A DNA stretch of 64,000 nucleotides from assembly GCA_900316315.1 (NCBI GenBank), contig ONCK01000005.1, positions 186,001 to 250,000 of the forward strand, written 5' to 3'. The position numbers and the translations under genes were made by a program. Source of the stretch: an uncultured Prevotellaceae bacterium (GTDB taxonomy: Bacteria > Bacteroidota > Bacteroidia > Bacteroidales > Bacteroidaceae). Of this stretch, positions 1 through 9,997 are shown piece by piece. The notes below the pieces were generated by a model. It had not been told where the DNA came from, did no database searches, and worked only from the letters and a program-made list of their open reading frames with translations. The number at the start of each line of letters is the position of its first letter. Position 1 is the first letter of the stretch.

Positions 1-326
1 CCAAGTTTATTCTGAAACTCATAGCTTACCGCCTGCATGACAAATGTGAAGAGGATAATCATCCACAGCCAGTAAGCTCCGCCGAAACTGGTACTGTAAA
101 AGAGCGGGAAAGAGGCAAAAAAGGCTCCGCCGAAGGTAACAAGCGTCGTAAACGTAATCTCCCACTTGCGGCCCGTACTGTTGACCAGCAGACGGCGCGT
201 GTCTGCATCGTAACCAAGGCTGAATATCATAGAATTGGCACCTTGGACAAAGAGCAGAAAGACGAGCAGTGCGCCCAACAGGCTCACTACCAGCCACCAG
301 TATTGTTGCAAAAAGAGATAAGTCAT
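1..326 (-). CDS. cydB: Cytochrome bd ubiquinol oxidase subunit II, N-terminal part
   Basis: Subunit II of the membrane quinol oxidase that reduces oxygen to water; it pairs with CydA. Only the first 108 or so residues are inside the window; the rest lies beyond base 1. Translation from the ATG at 324-326 begins MTYLFLQQYWWLVVSLLG and continues with FVQGANSMIF and then GRKWEITFTTLVTFGGAFFA, which matches Bacteroidetes CydB. At least two membrane helices are visible. It follows cydA by 58 bases on the same strand, the usual cydAB order. The family assignment is firm; nothing can be said about the missing C-terminus. Confidence 0.93.
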   Translation of the reverse strand, partial: MTYLFLQQYWWLVVSLLGALLVFLLFVQGANSMIFSLGYDADTRRLLVNSTGRKWEITFTTLVTFGGAFFASFPLFYSTSFGGAYWLWMIILFTFVMQAVSYEFQNKL

Positions 327-384
327 AGTGATAGTTTTTTTATTTTATGTTTAGAGAATAGCTGTATTTGACATAGACAGAGGT

Positions 385-2022
385 CTAGGCATTCGTTCCT
401 TCTGCCTTATTCTCGTCCGAATGTTCGGGTCCGCGTTTGATCTGCTTACAGAGAATACTGATCTCGACAGCAAGCATCGTTGTGAAAAGGACGAGGAAGA
501 TGAAGAACGTAAGTACCACACTGCTCGACTGCACGTCGGAGATGGCGGCCCAGGTAGGCAGCATGTCCTGTATGGTCCACGGTTGGCGGCCCAGCTCGGC
601 GACCACCCATCCGCACTCACTGGCGATGTAAGCCAAAGGCAGAAGAGCCAGTGCAACCTTGTGGAGCCAAGTCTGCTGGGGCAGCTTAGGAGTACGGAAG
701 CTCAGATACCCCATGGCGAGGAAGAAAAGGATAAACAGGCAGCCCATCCCCACCATGATACGGAAGCACCAGAAATTGACGGGCACATAGGGCACAATCT
801 GGCTCGGATCTTTCACAAACCCATAGCCGTAATAAGACATCGTAGCGCGGAGCTCCTCCTTCAGTTGACAAATCCGATGGACAGAGGCGGTATTGGCTAC
901 CACGTTACCTGTTTTCTGAGACTTGGCCGCAGCTGCGCCGGCGGAGAGCGTACGGTACTCCTTCAGCGCAGCAATGGCTCTACGACCCATAGCCATCTTG
1001 TCGCGGGTACTGGGCTCGCGAGTGCCGTCGACCTTGGGGTAGCCCTTGATGATATCGTTGATGCCCGGCACATACCCATGCGGGTCATGCGTCGCCAGGA
1101 TGGAGAGCATATTGGGAAGCCCGATGCGCATGGGCGGTTGGGCCTGCTGCTGATAGTCCGGCTGCTTCATGGGATTGACCCACGCTACGGCCGTCAGACT
1201 CTGGTCCGTGCCGCCATTGTAAAGTGCTTCCATGGCCGCCAACTTCATCGGCTGTACACGGGAGACCATATAAGCCGAGTTATCGCCCGTCAGTGCCGCC
1301 AGCAAAGAGGCCACGATACCAACTACACTGGCTATCTTGATGCTTGCCAACGCCAGCTTCTGCTCACGCTTCTTCCAGAGATACCAGCAACTCACGGCTA
1401 CCGTGAAAACAGCACCGATGACCCAAGCTGAGGTGACGGTGTGGAGAAACTTGTCGACAGCAAAAGGTGACAATGCAACGTCCCAAAACGAAGTCATCTC
1501 AAAACGCATCGTATCAGGATTGAAGGTCTGACCGACCGGATACTGCATCCACGCATTGGCCACGAGGATCCACCACGCTGAGATAGTAGCGCCAAGGCCT
1601 GTCAGCCAGGTCGAGGCAAGATGGAAACCGGGCGAAACTTTCTTCCAGCCAAAGAACATCACGGCGACAAACGTAGACTCCATAAAGAAGGCCACTATAC
1701 CCTCGATGGCCAGCGGTGCGCCGAAGATATCGCCGACAAACCAGCTGTAATTGCTCCAGTTGGTGCCAAACTCAAACTCAAGAATAATGCCCGTGGCGAC
1801 ACCCATAGCGAAATTGATGCCGAAAAGCCGCTGCCAAAATCGGGCCGCGTCTTTCCAAAAGGCTTTGCGTGTACGGTAGTAGCAAGTCTCGACGATGCCC
1901 ATGATGACCGCCAGACCTAACGTCAGCGGAACAAAGAGCCAGTGGTAGATGGCCGTGAGCGCAAACTGAGCGCGTGACCAGTCAACAGTAGCAGGAAGTG
2001 CATCCAATAAGAAATTGATCAT
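385..2022 (-). CDS. cydA: Cytochrome bd ubiquinol oxidase subunit I
   Basis: Haem-bearing subunit of the cytochrome bd quinol oxidase in the inner membrane, used for respiration or oxygen scavenging at low oxygen. The protein has 545 residues. His27 in AIYHWLF fits the haem b595/d ligand near the N-terminus; KFLHTVTSAW holds the second conserved His and FRIMVGMG the conserved Met region (haem b558 ligands by family knowledge). The periplasmic Q-loop region GLPNMLSILATH...VPGIND is of the short Bacteroidetes form. It lies between a DUF4492 gene (upstream, 63 bases) and cydB (downstream), one operon by spacing. Presence in an otherwise anaerobe-like gene set suggests nanaerobic respiration, which is inference. 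Confidence 0.97.
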   Translation of the reverse strand: MINFLLDALPATVDWSRAQFALTAIYHWLFVPLTLGLAVIMGIVETCYYRTRKAFWKDAARFWQRLFGINFAMGVATGIILEFEFGTNWSNYSWFVGDIFGAPLAIEGIVAFFMESTFVAVMFFGWKKVSPGFHLASTWLTGLGATISAWWILVANAWMQYPVGQTFNPDTMRFEMTSFWDVALSPFAVDKFLHTVTSAWVIGAVFTVAVSCWYLWKKREQKLALASIKIASVVGIVASLLAALTGDNSAYMVSRVQPMKLAAMEALYNGGTDQSLTAVAWVNPMKQPDYQQQAQPPMRIGLPNMLSILATHDPHGYVPGINDIIKGYPKVDGTREPSTRDKMAMGRRAIAALKEYRTLSAGAAAAKSQKTGNVVANTASVHRICQLKEELRATMSYYGYGFVKDPSQIVPYVPVNFWCFRIMVGMGCLFILFFLAMGYLSFRTPKLPQQTWLHKVALALLPLAYIASECGWVVAELGRQPWTIQDMLPTWAAISDVQSSSVVLTFFIFLVLFTTMLAVEISILCKQIKRGPEHSDENKAEGTNA

Positions 2023-2085
2023 ATTTGTCTATCATTAAAATCATATCGACATACAAGAAAGCATTTACAGCCGAGGAGGCAATTG

Positions 2086-2310
2086 TCATTGATGTGCATG
2101 CAACTCCATCTGCTGCTGCACATAGTCTGCTTCATGCCCTTTTACCGCCCTTTGCTTAATCACATCCGGGAAGAAGAGCACTTTCAAGATAGCAAAGATG
2201 ATGAAGAGCTTGATCAGGATAACGGCCCACAGGGTCCGCCCTACCGTCATCCGGCGAAAGCCGTCGTAGTAGAGATGCCAGACTTTATATAGAAAGCCGT
2301 TGGAGCCCAT
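2086..2310 (-). CDS. DUF4492 small membrane protein of the cyd operon
   Basis: A 74-residue protein with one hydrophobic helix (WAVILIKLFIIFAILKVLFF, about residues 28-47) after a basic, aromatic N-terminus, and a polar His/Gln-rich C-terminal tail. This pattern and its position directly before cydA match the DUF4492 family of Bacteroidetes. No biochemical role is known to me. A small accessory or assembly subunit of cytochrome bd, by analogy with CydX, is a reasonable guess from size, topology and gene order only. It is the first gene of the operon, about 130 bases downstream of a consensus promoter. Confidence 0.85.
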   Translation of the reverse strand: MGSNGFLYKVWHLYYDGFRRMTVGRTLWAVILIKLFIIFAILKVLFFPDVIKQRAVKGHEADYVQQQMELHAHQ

Positions 2311-3169
2311 GGAGATTTCTCGTTAACTTATTATTTCCTCTGCTTTATCGCACAAATTGATGTACAGATCTCTTGTGACACGTGTCTTGGCGACGGCCGC
2401 ATTCAGTTGCCTCCCCTTGCAAAGAGGCCGACCACCTCGCGACAAATTTAAGGATTATCTGACAAACAAGCAAATTTTCAAAAAAAACTGTCTTCACGTT
2501 CTCCAAAAAACTTCACAAGTGACGTCCTCGTGCTGCGGAGCCATACCCGTATCGTCTGCAAGCTCAGTCCGCGATACCGACAGTAACCCTACAGTACAGT
2601 CCGTAAGACCACCACGCATTGATAATATAATGGTACATTGTCTGTACAAGTTTTTGTCTCCCCTGCGCGACTTACGGAAACGGTACAGACACAATTCGAC
2701 TTGAGGCAAAAGCTTTCTATCCGTCTGTCAAACGTCAGGCTGACACTTTCTCTCCCCAAACCATGCTGATCGGCCTAAGCCCCAAAGTGCTTGAAGGCCA
2801 AAAGTGGATAGGACTAATAAGAGAAAGAGCCAACCTGGCTTGGCCGACCCTTATGCTTTATACCAGAGGTTGAAAACTCATATACGGAAACTTCTAACAT
2901 AGCTATATTCGCCTTTGCACTTATCGTGCGCAATTCTGCTAGCGCTAGCCGCGCACCATCAAGGCCCGGCAAAGATGCTCCTTCTGTAGTCGCAAGACAC
3001 CGTTTCGCCAAAAATCTATAGCGTACTTTTTGCTAAAATAGTCGCAAACCATTTGTAGACAAGCAATACTACACTTTATTGAATCGCGTTGGCGAATAAC
3101 AGAAAATTTTCTCTTGTACAATATACTTGAAATTAATCGTAAAGAATATACATTGCTAAAAACATAGCC
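2311..3169. other. Intergenic region before the cyd operon
   Basis: About 860 bases without a credible gene. The two open frames here (2357-2704 plus, 2494-2709 minus) overlap each other and have no recognisable protein content. The stretch holds the cyd promoter, a perfect 12-bp palindrome GCTAGCGCTAGC (2938-2949) and just before it a small GCAC/GTGC hairpin. No RNA gene was recognised. Confidence 0.5.
2443..2474 (-). promoter_or_regulatory. Promoter of the DUF4492-cydA-cydB operon
   Basis: On the minus strand TTTG is followed after 20 bases by TAAATTTG, the Bacteroidetes housekeeping sigma pattern (TTTG, 19-21 bases, TAnnTTTG). It points at the first cyd gene with a leader of roughly 120 bases. 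Assigned from sequence pattern only. Confidence 0.6.
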
Positions 3170-5432
3170 TTACCTTTCTATAGAGATACCCTCTTCGGTG
3201 CTATTCAAGACTTTACCTAATTTATGTTTCTTATCAGCATTCTTACGGAATGTATATCTTAGGATAACCCAAGGACGGAAATTCTGATCCTTGTAATGAT
3301 TCTCTGTTATCGACGAAAATGTCCCATCCTCAGTAGTCGTCTTGCTTTGATATTCGCCAGTCATATGATGTAAGCATACACCCACATAAAAGTCGGGTGT
3401 GAAATTGTAATTAACTTGGATATTGGCAACTGATGGATGCGTATATGTGGTACTACTCAAGGCCGTGTAATCTCTTGAATTGTAATCTACATCGCCATAG
3501 AATGAGAAGTTTTTCACTTGTGCATTAAAGCCAAATGAGGCATAGGCAGAGTTCTTGGCGTTTTGTCCCATGTAATGGTCAACTTTCCATCTGCCACCAG
3601 CATCGATTCTTCCCCTCCCTTAAAACGGTAACTCAGATCAGCTCCGGCAGACGTTTGGGCGAAATGCCCCGTATTGGCATAAGTGCTATAATAAACGCCA
3701 CCATCGGAGTATCCTTTATTTTCTATCATATCACTAATGTATCTATAACTAACAGATGGTATGAAATATAATTTTCCAACATTCAAGGTATAGGACATTG
3801 AAACAAGCTGCGTCATCTCTGGCTTAAGTTTTGGATTGCCAATGCTTATACAAACAAGGAGTCCGTCGAGGTGTTGTACGGATTTAGATATGCAACATTT
3901 GGAGCCGTGTTCGTAAGTTGGTAGCTCAAACGGATGGAGTTGTGGCTATTGGCTACCCAGATCATACTTGCATTGCCCCTTGGACGGAAATAGTTGTAGC
4001 TGGCATCGCCTGCCTTTGACCATATTCCCTCTATTCCGATAGATGCATTATAGCGCAGGTGCTTAAAGGAACTGCCATAACCAACATATACATATATTGA
4101 TTATAGCTGCGATGCTTGAAAAGAGGATTCTCAGCAATGTTGTTGATGTCATCCATGATGAGCGTACTGTGACTTCCGGCAATCAGCGAACTATTGTTGG
4201 CATATTCATTGGAGAAATCTATATTGAAACTCCCAGAATGACGCTTATTATCATAAAGCATATTTGCATCAGTCTGTTGCTCGTCGTAAAAGTCTGTACA
4301 ATTGGCGGAATACTTATTCTTATTGAAATTATACGCTAGGCGCAATTCCAATTCACTGCTTTTTGAAAATGAATGTTTGTAATACAGACTTGTTGTGAGA
4401 ATATTGCTTTTGTTCTTGTCAAAGGAATTGAAGCTATATAACCGCGAGCCATCTGTCAGATAATCTCCCTGTGCGGAACTTTTTCTTCAGTCGTATTATT
4501 TGAGTCGTAGAATTGGGCTGCAAAATAATCTTTTGAGGAAATCTGGTACTTCAGCAACAATTCACCAATCCACATGTTGTCATCAGTGCATGTAGATTGG
4601 TTGTATGTCTGTTTGTAGCCTGTATTCGTGCGATTTATGGAAGATTCTATATTGTCATGATATTTACCGTACAGGCTTATCTTATGATTTCCTACTTCAA
4701 AATATCCCACACTAAAGCCATTGTCAAGAGGAATTTCATGACGTGTAGCCCCTTCAAGCCATAAGTATGGTTTAGTATGCTTTTTTAGTTTGATATTCAA
4801 AATACTCGTACCCCCTTCTTGTAAATAGCGTGCGGATACCGAGTTTACCACCTCTACAGACTCAATGTCAGATGGAGAAATCGGTCTAATGCCAGAATTG
4901 ACCATATTGCCATTGATAAGAATCAAAGGCGCTTTCCCGTCTAACATTTTGACCGATGAAGTGTTGGGGTCGGAAATGAGGGCAGGAATCTCTTACAAAG
5001 CCCTGAAAGGATTACTCATCTTCTTGGCATCTGACGATAGATAAAATACCTCACCGTTAGCTGTTCTTTTTACTGTCTGGCTACGGTCTGCCACAACCAT
5101 CACCACTCCAAGTTTTTTCGTCACTTCTTCCAGTTGAAGATGCGCTCAGTCGTGCCCGCGATATGAAGTGAATCGCTGACAGCTTGATAGCCTAAGCACA
5201 TTACCTCAACGATGTAATCGCCATTAGGGACATTCATGGAAAATGAGCCTTTTTATCAGAAGAGTTTGTTTTGAAAACTTTTCCATCTTGGACGAGCAAG
5301 ACATATCCACATTAGCTATTCCGATGCCATCTTTCTTCGACACGAGTTCTCCATGAAATACATTCTGGGCAAATGTAAACGCTATATTCATTAGCGCAAT
5401 AAAACGGTATTCTTCCCATCAGTAGTATCCAT
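3170..5432 (-). pseudogene. Decayed TonB-dependent-type outer-membrane receptor (beta-barrel) gene
   Basis: Pieces of one outer-membrane protein lie in order on the minus strand but in different frames. Near 5150-5260: a carboxypeptidase-regulatory-like start (PNGDYIVEVMCLGYQAVSD). At 4456-4947: a plug-like piece with LILINGNMV, IRPISPSDIESVEVV and LNIKLKK. At 4031-4351, 3514-3816 and 3170-3571: barrel strands, ending RPWVILRYTFRK near the C-terminus. The frame changes at least five times and a stop interrupts the pieces, so no full-length protein can be made. The segment is more AT-rich than both neighbours, which suggests acquired DNA that then decayed. Best guess for the ancestor is a receptor of the TonB plug/OMP_b-brl_3 type; the substrate is unknown. 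Confidence 0.8.
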
Positions 5433-5498
5433 TAAAAATTAGGAACCAAATAAGTGAAGTTTATTCTTCTTGGCATTGCGGTCAGTAGACCTCTGAAG

Positions 5499-5717
5499 CT
5501 AGCCCATTTCAAGAGGGAAATTGACGAAATATGGCTCTTTCTCTTTTCGGCTATTGCAGTCAAACATTGCATTGCATTTCCTCGCCCCATGGTTAGTGCC
5601 AGTACATTTTTCACTGTCAGTGTTTGTATCCGAATAGGTCCCATCTGCATTTGTAGTAGATTCTTCTTGCCCAAAGTTTCTGCAAATATGACACATTTTG
5701 CAAGGATAACAACACAC
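5499..5717 (-). other. Possible relic of a small Cys-rich peptide gene
   Basis: A minus-strand frame of 72 codons lies between the receptor relic and the rplQ terminator. It reads CYPCKMCHICRNF, then TTNADGTYSDTNTDSEKC and CNAMFDCNSRKEKEPYF. The seven-plus cysteines and the acidic middle recall the short exported Cys-rich peptides (NVEALA type) found beside surface genes in Bacteroidales, but the leader and NVEALA core are not seen in frame. It could be a frameshifted relic or chance. Kept only as a weak call. Confidence 0.2.
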
Positions 5718-5742
5718 AACTGACCAACAGGGTCGGATAATA

Positions 5743-5780
5743 CAAAAAAATAGGACCTGCCGATTCTTTCGGCAAGTCCT
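5743..5780 (-). terminator. Intrinsic terminator of the ribosomal superoperon
   Basis: On the minus strand AGGACTTGCCGA pairs with TCGGCAGGTCCT (one mismatch) around a short loop, and the stem is followed by a run of seven T. It lies about 40 bases after the rplQ stop codon and closes the str-S10-spc-alpha unit. Confidence 0.88.
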
Positions 5781-5821
5781 ATCATATATATTATTTACCT
5801 TAAGACTTTGCGCCCGAGATA

Positions 5822-6376
5822 TTAAGCCTTAGGAGCCTCCTCTGCGGGCTTATCTTCAGCCTTGGGAGCTTCTGCTGCAGGTGCCTCAGCAGCGGGAGCT
5901 TCAGCCTTAGGTGCCTCAGCAGGTGTTGCTTCCTCTGTAGCGGCAGCCTTGGCAGAAGACTTCTTACCAGCACGACGAGTGCGGGTTTTCTTCTTACCTG
6001 CAGACTTAGCCATATTCTCGTCAAAGTCTACGAGCTCAATGAAGCACATATCTGCTCCATCGTCGGCACGGCTGCCAAGCTTGATAATACGGGTATATCC
6101 TCCTGGACGGTCAGCTATTTTGGCGGCAATTTCGCCAAAGAGTTCTTTGACAGCCAATTTATCCTTAAGATAGCTGAAGACTACACGACGGGAGTGAGTC
6201 GTATCCATCTTGGACTTGGTAATCAACGGCTCTACATACTTCCGCAGGGCTTTAGCCTTGGCAACGGTGGTTGTAATCCGCTTGTACTTAAACAGGGAAG
6301 CGGACATATTGGCCAGCATGGCACCTCTGTGAGAAGCTGTGCGAGATAGGTGGTTGAATTTCTTGTTATGTCTCAT
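5822..6376 (-). CDS. rplQ: 50S ribosomal protein L17
   Basis: Large-subunit protein L17, near the peptide exit tunnel. The first 120 or so residues are canonical ([24 protein letters not shown], then [10 protein letters not shown]). At 184 residues it is much longer than the roughly 120-residue core. The extra tail starts with a basic patch ([12 protein letters not shown]) and continues as an Ala/Pro/Glu/Lys-rich low-complexity stretch with repeated [10 protein letters not shown] units. Such tails are usual in Bacteroidetes L17. It is the last gene of the operon, 5 bases after rpoA, with the terminator just behind it. Confidence 0.97.
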   Translation of the reverse strand: MRHNKKFNHLSRTASHRGAMLANMSASLFKYKRITTTVAKAKALRKYVEPLITKSKMDTTHSRRVVFSYLKDKLAVKELFGEIAAKIADRPGGYTRIIKLGSRADDGADMCFIELVDFDENMAKSAGKKKTRTRRAGKKSSAKAAATEEATPAEAPKAEAPAAEAPAAEAPKAEDKPAEEAPKA

Positions 6377-6381
6377 TGTAA

Positions 6382-7380
6382 TTATTCTTTTTCGTCTTTT
6401 TCAAGTTTATACTTCGAAATATCCATGCCAAACTGGAGATTGAGGTCTGCAAGCAGAGTATCCAATTCAGAGAGGGACTTTTTGCCAAAGTTGCGGAACT
6501 TCAAAAGGTCGTTCTTATTGTACTGTACCAAGTCACCGAGTGTCTCCACATTGGCAGCTGCCAGACAGTTGAGCGCACGTACAGAGAGGTTCATATCCGT
6601 TAGTTTGGTCTTGAGGAGCTTGCGCATGCGAAGATCTCCCTCATCGATAGGATTGTTGGTCTCTGTCGTATTCTCAAAGGCCATCTTTTCCTCGGAGAAG
6701 AGGCTGAAGTGGTACATGAGTATCTTGGCTGCTTCCTTGAGCGCGTCCTTAGGATGTATGGATCCATCAGTGGTGACCTCGATAGTCAGACAGTCATAGT
6801 CGGTCTTCTGTTCTACACGATAGTCATCGATAGAATATCTCACATTGCGAATGGGCGTGTAGATAGAATCTATCGGAAGCATGTTGATCTCGGTGCAAAA
6901 TTCGCGATTTTCATCTGAGGTTACATAGCCACGGCCTTTATTAATCGTAAGATCAATCTGCATTTTTGCCTTAGGGTCAAGGTGGCAGATCACTAAATCA
7001 GGATTGAGGACTTCGAAGCCTGTCAGATTTTTGTTGATATCACCAGCCTTGAATTCGGTGGTGTTTTCTACCGTAATGCTGACCTTGGCGTTCTCGTACT
7101 CATTGATTAGCTGTCTGAAGCGTACCTGCTTAAGGTTAAGGATAATGTTGGTGACGTCTTCCCGTACGCCCGGCACTACAGAAAACTCATGCTCTACGCC
7201 ACTGATACGTACAGTATTGATGGCGAAGCCCTCAAGAGATGAGAGCAGAATGCGACGTAATGCGTTTCCGATAGTGGTGCCAAAGCCCGGTTCCAACGGA
7301 CGGAATTCAAACTTTCCGTATGTTGGCGACTCTTCCAGCATTATGACTTTATCTGGTTTTTGAAATGCTAATATCGCCAT
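6382..7380 (-). CDS. rpoA: DNA-directed RNA polymerase subunit alpha
   Basis: Alpha subunit (332 residues), the dimer platform for polymerase assembly. The N-terminal domain shows FEPLERGFG-like [26 protein letters not shown] at residues 27-52. The C-terminal domain (from about residue 245) carries [10 protein letters not shown]-type residues ([20 protein letters not shown]) and [13 protein letters not shown], which contact UP elements and activators. It lies between rpsD (14 bases) and rplQ (5 bases), the classical alpha-operon order. Confidence 0.98.
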   Translation of the reverse strand: MAILAFQKPDKVIMLEESPTYGKFEFRPLEPGFGTTIGNALRRILLSSLEGFAINTVRISGVEHEFSVVPGVREDVTNIILNLKQVRFRQLINEYENAKVSITVENTTEFKAGDINKNLTGFEVLNPDLVICHLDPKAKMQIDLTINKGRGYVTSDENREFCTEINMLPIDSIYTPIRNVRYSIDDYRVEQKTDYDCLTIEVTTDGSIHPKDALKEAAKILMYHFSLFSEEKMAFENTTETNNPIDEGDLRMRKLLKTKLTDMNLSVRALNCLAAANVETLGDLVQYNKNDLLKFRNFGKKSLSELDTLLADLNLQFGMDISKYKLEKDEKE

Positions 7381-7394
7381 GGATATATAATTAA

Positions 7395-8003
7395 TTAGTT
7401 TTTGGAGTACAATTCAACGATTAACTGCTCATTGATATTCTCAGGAATATCAGCGCGCTCAGGAAGGTGGAGGAACTTGCCACTCTTGGTGTTCTCATCC
7501 CACTCCAGCCAAGGATACTTGCTGTGGTTGAATCCGGCAAGCGCATTGTCGATGACTTCAAGTGACTTGGACTTCTCGCGTACTGCAATAATCTGACCCG
7601 GAGCCACGGAATAGGAAGGAATATTGACCACCTTACCGTCTACCGTAATGTGACGATGGTTAACGAGCTGACGGGCTGCAGCACGAGTAGGAGCAATACC
7701 CAGACGGTATACTACATTGTCAAGACGACGCTCGAGCTCCTGAAGCAAAGCCTCACCGGTCACGCCATTGGAACGGGCTGCTTTTTCGAAGAGGATACGG
7801 AACTGTCTCTCGAGAACACCATATGTATACTTTGCCTTCTGCTTCTCTGCGAGCTGTGTGCCGTACTCAGAAGTCTTACGACGACGATCATTGCCATGCT
7901 GGCCAGGAGGGAAGTTTCTATTGCTTAAGACCTTGTCCGGGCCGAAAATGGGCTCGCCAAACCTACGTGCTATACGTGATTTTGGACCTGTATATTTTGC
8001 CAT
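7395..8003 (-). CDS. rpsD: 30S ribosomal protein S4
   Basis: Small-subunit assembly protein S4, 202 residues, full length. The start [17 protein letters not shown] has no zinc-binding cysteine cluster, so this is a zinc-free form. The S4 RNA-binding domain follows at about residues 92-150 ([22 protein letters not shown]). In many bacteria S4 represses the alpha operon; no leader structure was identified here. Gap of 33 bases to rpsK and 14 to rpoA. Confidence 0.98.
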   Translation of the reverse strand: MAKYTGPKSRIARRFGEPIFGPDKVLSNRNFPPGQHGNDRRRKTSEYGTQLAEKQKAKYTYGVLERQFRILFEKAARSNGVTGEALLQELERRLDNVVYRLGIAPTRAAARQLVNHRHITVDGKVVNIPSYSVAPGQIIAVREKSKSLEVIDNALAGFNHSKYPWLEWDENTKSGKFLHLPERADIPENINEQLIVELYSKN

Positions 8004-8036
8004 TACTTTTTGATTTTAAGGGTTGATTAGAAATAC

Positions 8037-8426
8037 TTAGACTCTTCTTCTCTTCGGAGGACGGCATCCATTGTGAGGAAGCGGAGTCACATCGATGATT
8101 TCAGTAACTTCGATACCAGAAGAGTGAACGGCACGAATAGCAGACTCACGTCCGTTGCCCGGGCCCTTGACATAGGCCTTAACTTTGCGCAGGCCGAGGT
8201 CATAAGCTACCTTGGCGCAATCCTCAGCTGCCATCTGGGCGGCATAAGGAGTATTCTTCTTGGAACCACGGAAGCCCATCTTACCGGCGGACGACCATGA
8301 GATCATTTCGCCACTATTGTTAGTAAGAGATACAATAATGTTGTTGAATGAGCTATGGATGTGCAACTGACCTGTTGCCTCTACCTTTACTACTCTTTTC
8401 TTAGCTGTAACATTTTTCTTTGCCAT
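8037..8426 (-). CDS. rpsK: 30S ribosomal protein S11
   Basis: Platform protein S11, 129 residues. It contains [17 protein letters not shown] and the conserved C-terminal [17 protein letters not shown], which contacts 16S rRNA and S7/S18. Gap of 14 bases after rpsM. Ordinary length and content. Confidence 0.98.
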   Translation of the reverse strand: MAKKNVTAKKRVVKVEATGQLHIHSSFNNIIVSLTNNSGEMISWSSAGKMGFRGSKKNTPYAAQMAAEDCAKVAYDLGLRKVKAYVKGPGNGRESAIRAVHSSGIEVTEIIDVTPLPHNGCRPPKRRRV

Positions 8427-8440
8427 AGTGCTATCTCCTA

Positions 8441-8821
8441 TTATTTAGTAGCTTTTTTCTTATTTGCAACGGTCTTCTTCTTACCCTTGCGTGTACGCGC
8501 ATTATTCTTCGTACTCTGACCACGAACGGGGAGGCCGATACGATGACGGACGCCGCGATAGCAGCCGATATCCATCAAGCGCTTAATGTTCATCTGAACT
8601 TCAGAGCGGAGGTCACCCTCAACCTTGAAATTGCTGCCGATAATCTCACGGATCTTTGCCGTCTGATCATCTGTCCAGTCTTTTACTTTGATACCGCGAT
8701 CTATACCAGCCGTGTCCAATATCTTGCAAGCACGGCTGCGACCTATACCATAGATATAAGTCAAAGCGATTTCCCCTCTCTTATCCTGGGGCAAATCTAC
8801 ACCAACGATTCTTATTGCCAT
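8441..8821 (-). CDS. rpsM: 30S ribosomal protein S13
   Basis: Head protein S13, 126 residues, at the intersubunit bridge with L5. It contains [21 protein letters not shown] and a basic C-terminus ([17 protein letters not shown]) that reaches toward the P-site tRNA. It follows rpmJ by 27 bases and precedes rpsK. Confidence 0.98.
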   Translation of the reverse strand: MAIRIVGVDLPQDKRGEIALTYIYGIGRSRACKILDTAGIDRGIKVKDWTDDQTAKIREIIGSNFKVEGDLRSEVQMNIKRLMDIGCYRGVRHRIGLPVRGQSTKNNARTRKGKKKTVANKKKATK

Positions 8822-8848
8822 ATAATGATTTGAATTGATTACTTTTGA

Positions 8849-8965
8849 TTAACCCTGACGCATCTTAAACTTAGGGTTCTTCTTGTTGATAACAAACAGA
8901 CGCCCCTTGCGACGTACAATCTTGCACTCTGGGGTACGCTTCTTAATTGATACTTTTGTTTTCAT
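8849..8965 (-). CDS. rpmJ: 50S ribosomal protein L36 (zinc-free form)
   Basis: A 38-residue protein read from the ATG at 8963-8965 to TAA at 8849-8851: [38 protein letters not shown]. It is L36, a small large-subunit protein. The zinc form has three Cys and one His; here only one Cys (residue 14) remains, so this is the C-minus form. It sits between infA (8 bases) and rpsM (27 bases), the usual place. Confidence 0.95.
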   Translation of the reverse strand: MKTKVSIKKRTPECKIVRRKGRLFVINKKNPKFKMRQG

Positions 8966-8973
8966 ATCTAATG

Positions 8974-9192
8974 TTATTTGTATCTAAATACTATTCGGCC
9001 CTTGGACAAGTCGTAGGGACTCATCTCAACCTTGACCTTATCACCGGGCAAAATGCGGATATAATGCAGACGCATCTTGCCTGAAAGGTGGGCTATGATA
9101 GGATGCCCGTTTTCCAACTCTACACGGAACATGGCATTGGACAATGCCTCTACAATTACTCCGTCTTGTTCGATTACTAACTGCTTGGACAT
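8974..9192 (-). CDS. infA: Translation initiation factor IF-1
   Basis: A 72-residue OB-fold protein that blocks the A site during initiation. It contains [40 protein letters not shown] and ends RIVFRYK, a typical IF-1. It lies 4 bases behind map and 8 before rpmJ. Confidence 0.98.
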   Translation of the reverse strand: MSKQLVIEQDGVIVEALSNAMFRVELENGHPIIAHLSGKMRLHYIRILPGDKVKVEMSPYDLSKGRIVFRYK

Positions 9193-9196
9193 AATC

Positions 9197-9991
9197 TCAA
9201 TATAACTTACCTTCTATTTTTTCAACTTCCTCAAAGGACGACATAATGTCGGCTTTGCCATGATGCACGGCAATAGTGTGCTCAAAATGAGCGGCAGGCT
9301 GGCCATCACGAGTATAAATGGTCCATCCGTCCTCATCTATGTAAATGTCACGCTTACCCATCGTTATCATAGGCTCTATGGCTATGCACAGACCGTTGTG
9401 GATCAGCATGCCATTGCCCCTGTGCCCATAATTGGGCACCATCGGGTCTTCATGCATTTCCCGGCCTATACCGTGTCCGGTCAGTTCTCTTACGACACCG
9501 TAACCTTGCTTTTCACAATGGGACTGAACGGCTTCTCCGATATCTCCGATACGATGACCTGCGATCGCAGCCTTGATGCCGAGGTAAAGACTCTCCTTAG
9601 TCGTCTTAAGCAACTGCTTGACTTCATCTGAGACCTCACCCACGCAAAAGGTGTAACAGGAATCACCATTGAAACCATTGAGCAACGTTCCACAGTCTAC
9701 TGACACGATGTCACCTTCCTTCAGAGGATTATCATTGGGTATACCGTGTACAACTTGAGAATTGACAGAGCAGCAGACCGATGCAGGAAACGGACCTCCG
9801 TAGGGACTGGGTACACCCTTAAATGTAGGGGTCGCACCATTGTCGCGTATGAAAGTATCCGCCAGCTTATCTATCTGATTGGTTGTAACACCAGGCTTGA
9901 TAATCTTGGCTATCTCGCCCAGCGTGCGGCCCACCAGCAGATTAGCCTGCCTCAGGAGCTCTATTTCGTCCTCAGTCTTCAGGTATACCAT
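9197..9991 (-). CDS. map: Methionine aminopeptidase, type I
   Basis: Removes the initiator methionine from new proteins. It is 264 residues long and of the type Ia core length. The five metal ligands are visible: Asp in SVDCGT, Asp in FNGDSCY, His in ELTGHGIG, Glu in AIEPMI and Glu in HFEHTIAV. It is encoded between secY (6 bases) and infA (4 bases); no adk gene is present between secY and map. Confidence 0.98.
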   Translation of the reverse strand: MVYLKTEDEIELLRQANLLVGRTLGEIAKIIKPGVTTNQIDKLADTFIRDNGATPTFKGVPSPYGGPFPASVCCSVNSQVVHGIPNDNPLKEGDIVSVDCGTLLNGFNGDSCYTFCVGEVSDEVKQLLKTTKESLYLGIKAAIAGHRIGDIGEAVQSHCEKQGYGVVRELTGHGIGREMHEDPMVPNYGHRGNGMLIHNGLCIAIEPMITMGKRDIYIDEDGWTIYTRDGQPAAHFEHTIAVHHGKADIMSSFEEVEKIEGKLY

Positions 9992-9997
9992 GATATA

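Noticed and set aside
421-1431. 336-codon plus-strand frame
   Set aside because: Antisense to cydA; composition typical of a shadow frame.
2357-2709. Overlapping plus and minus frames before the cyd operon
   Set aside because: Both cover the same bases, have no signal or motif, and the promoter region of cyd lies within.
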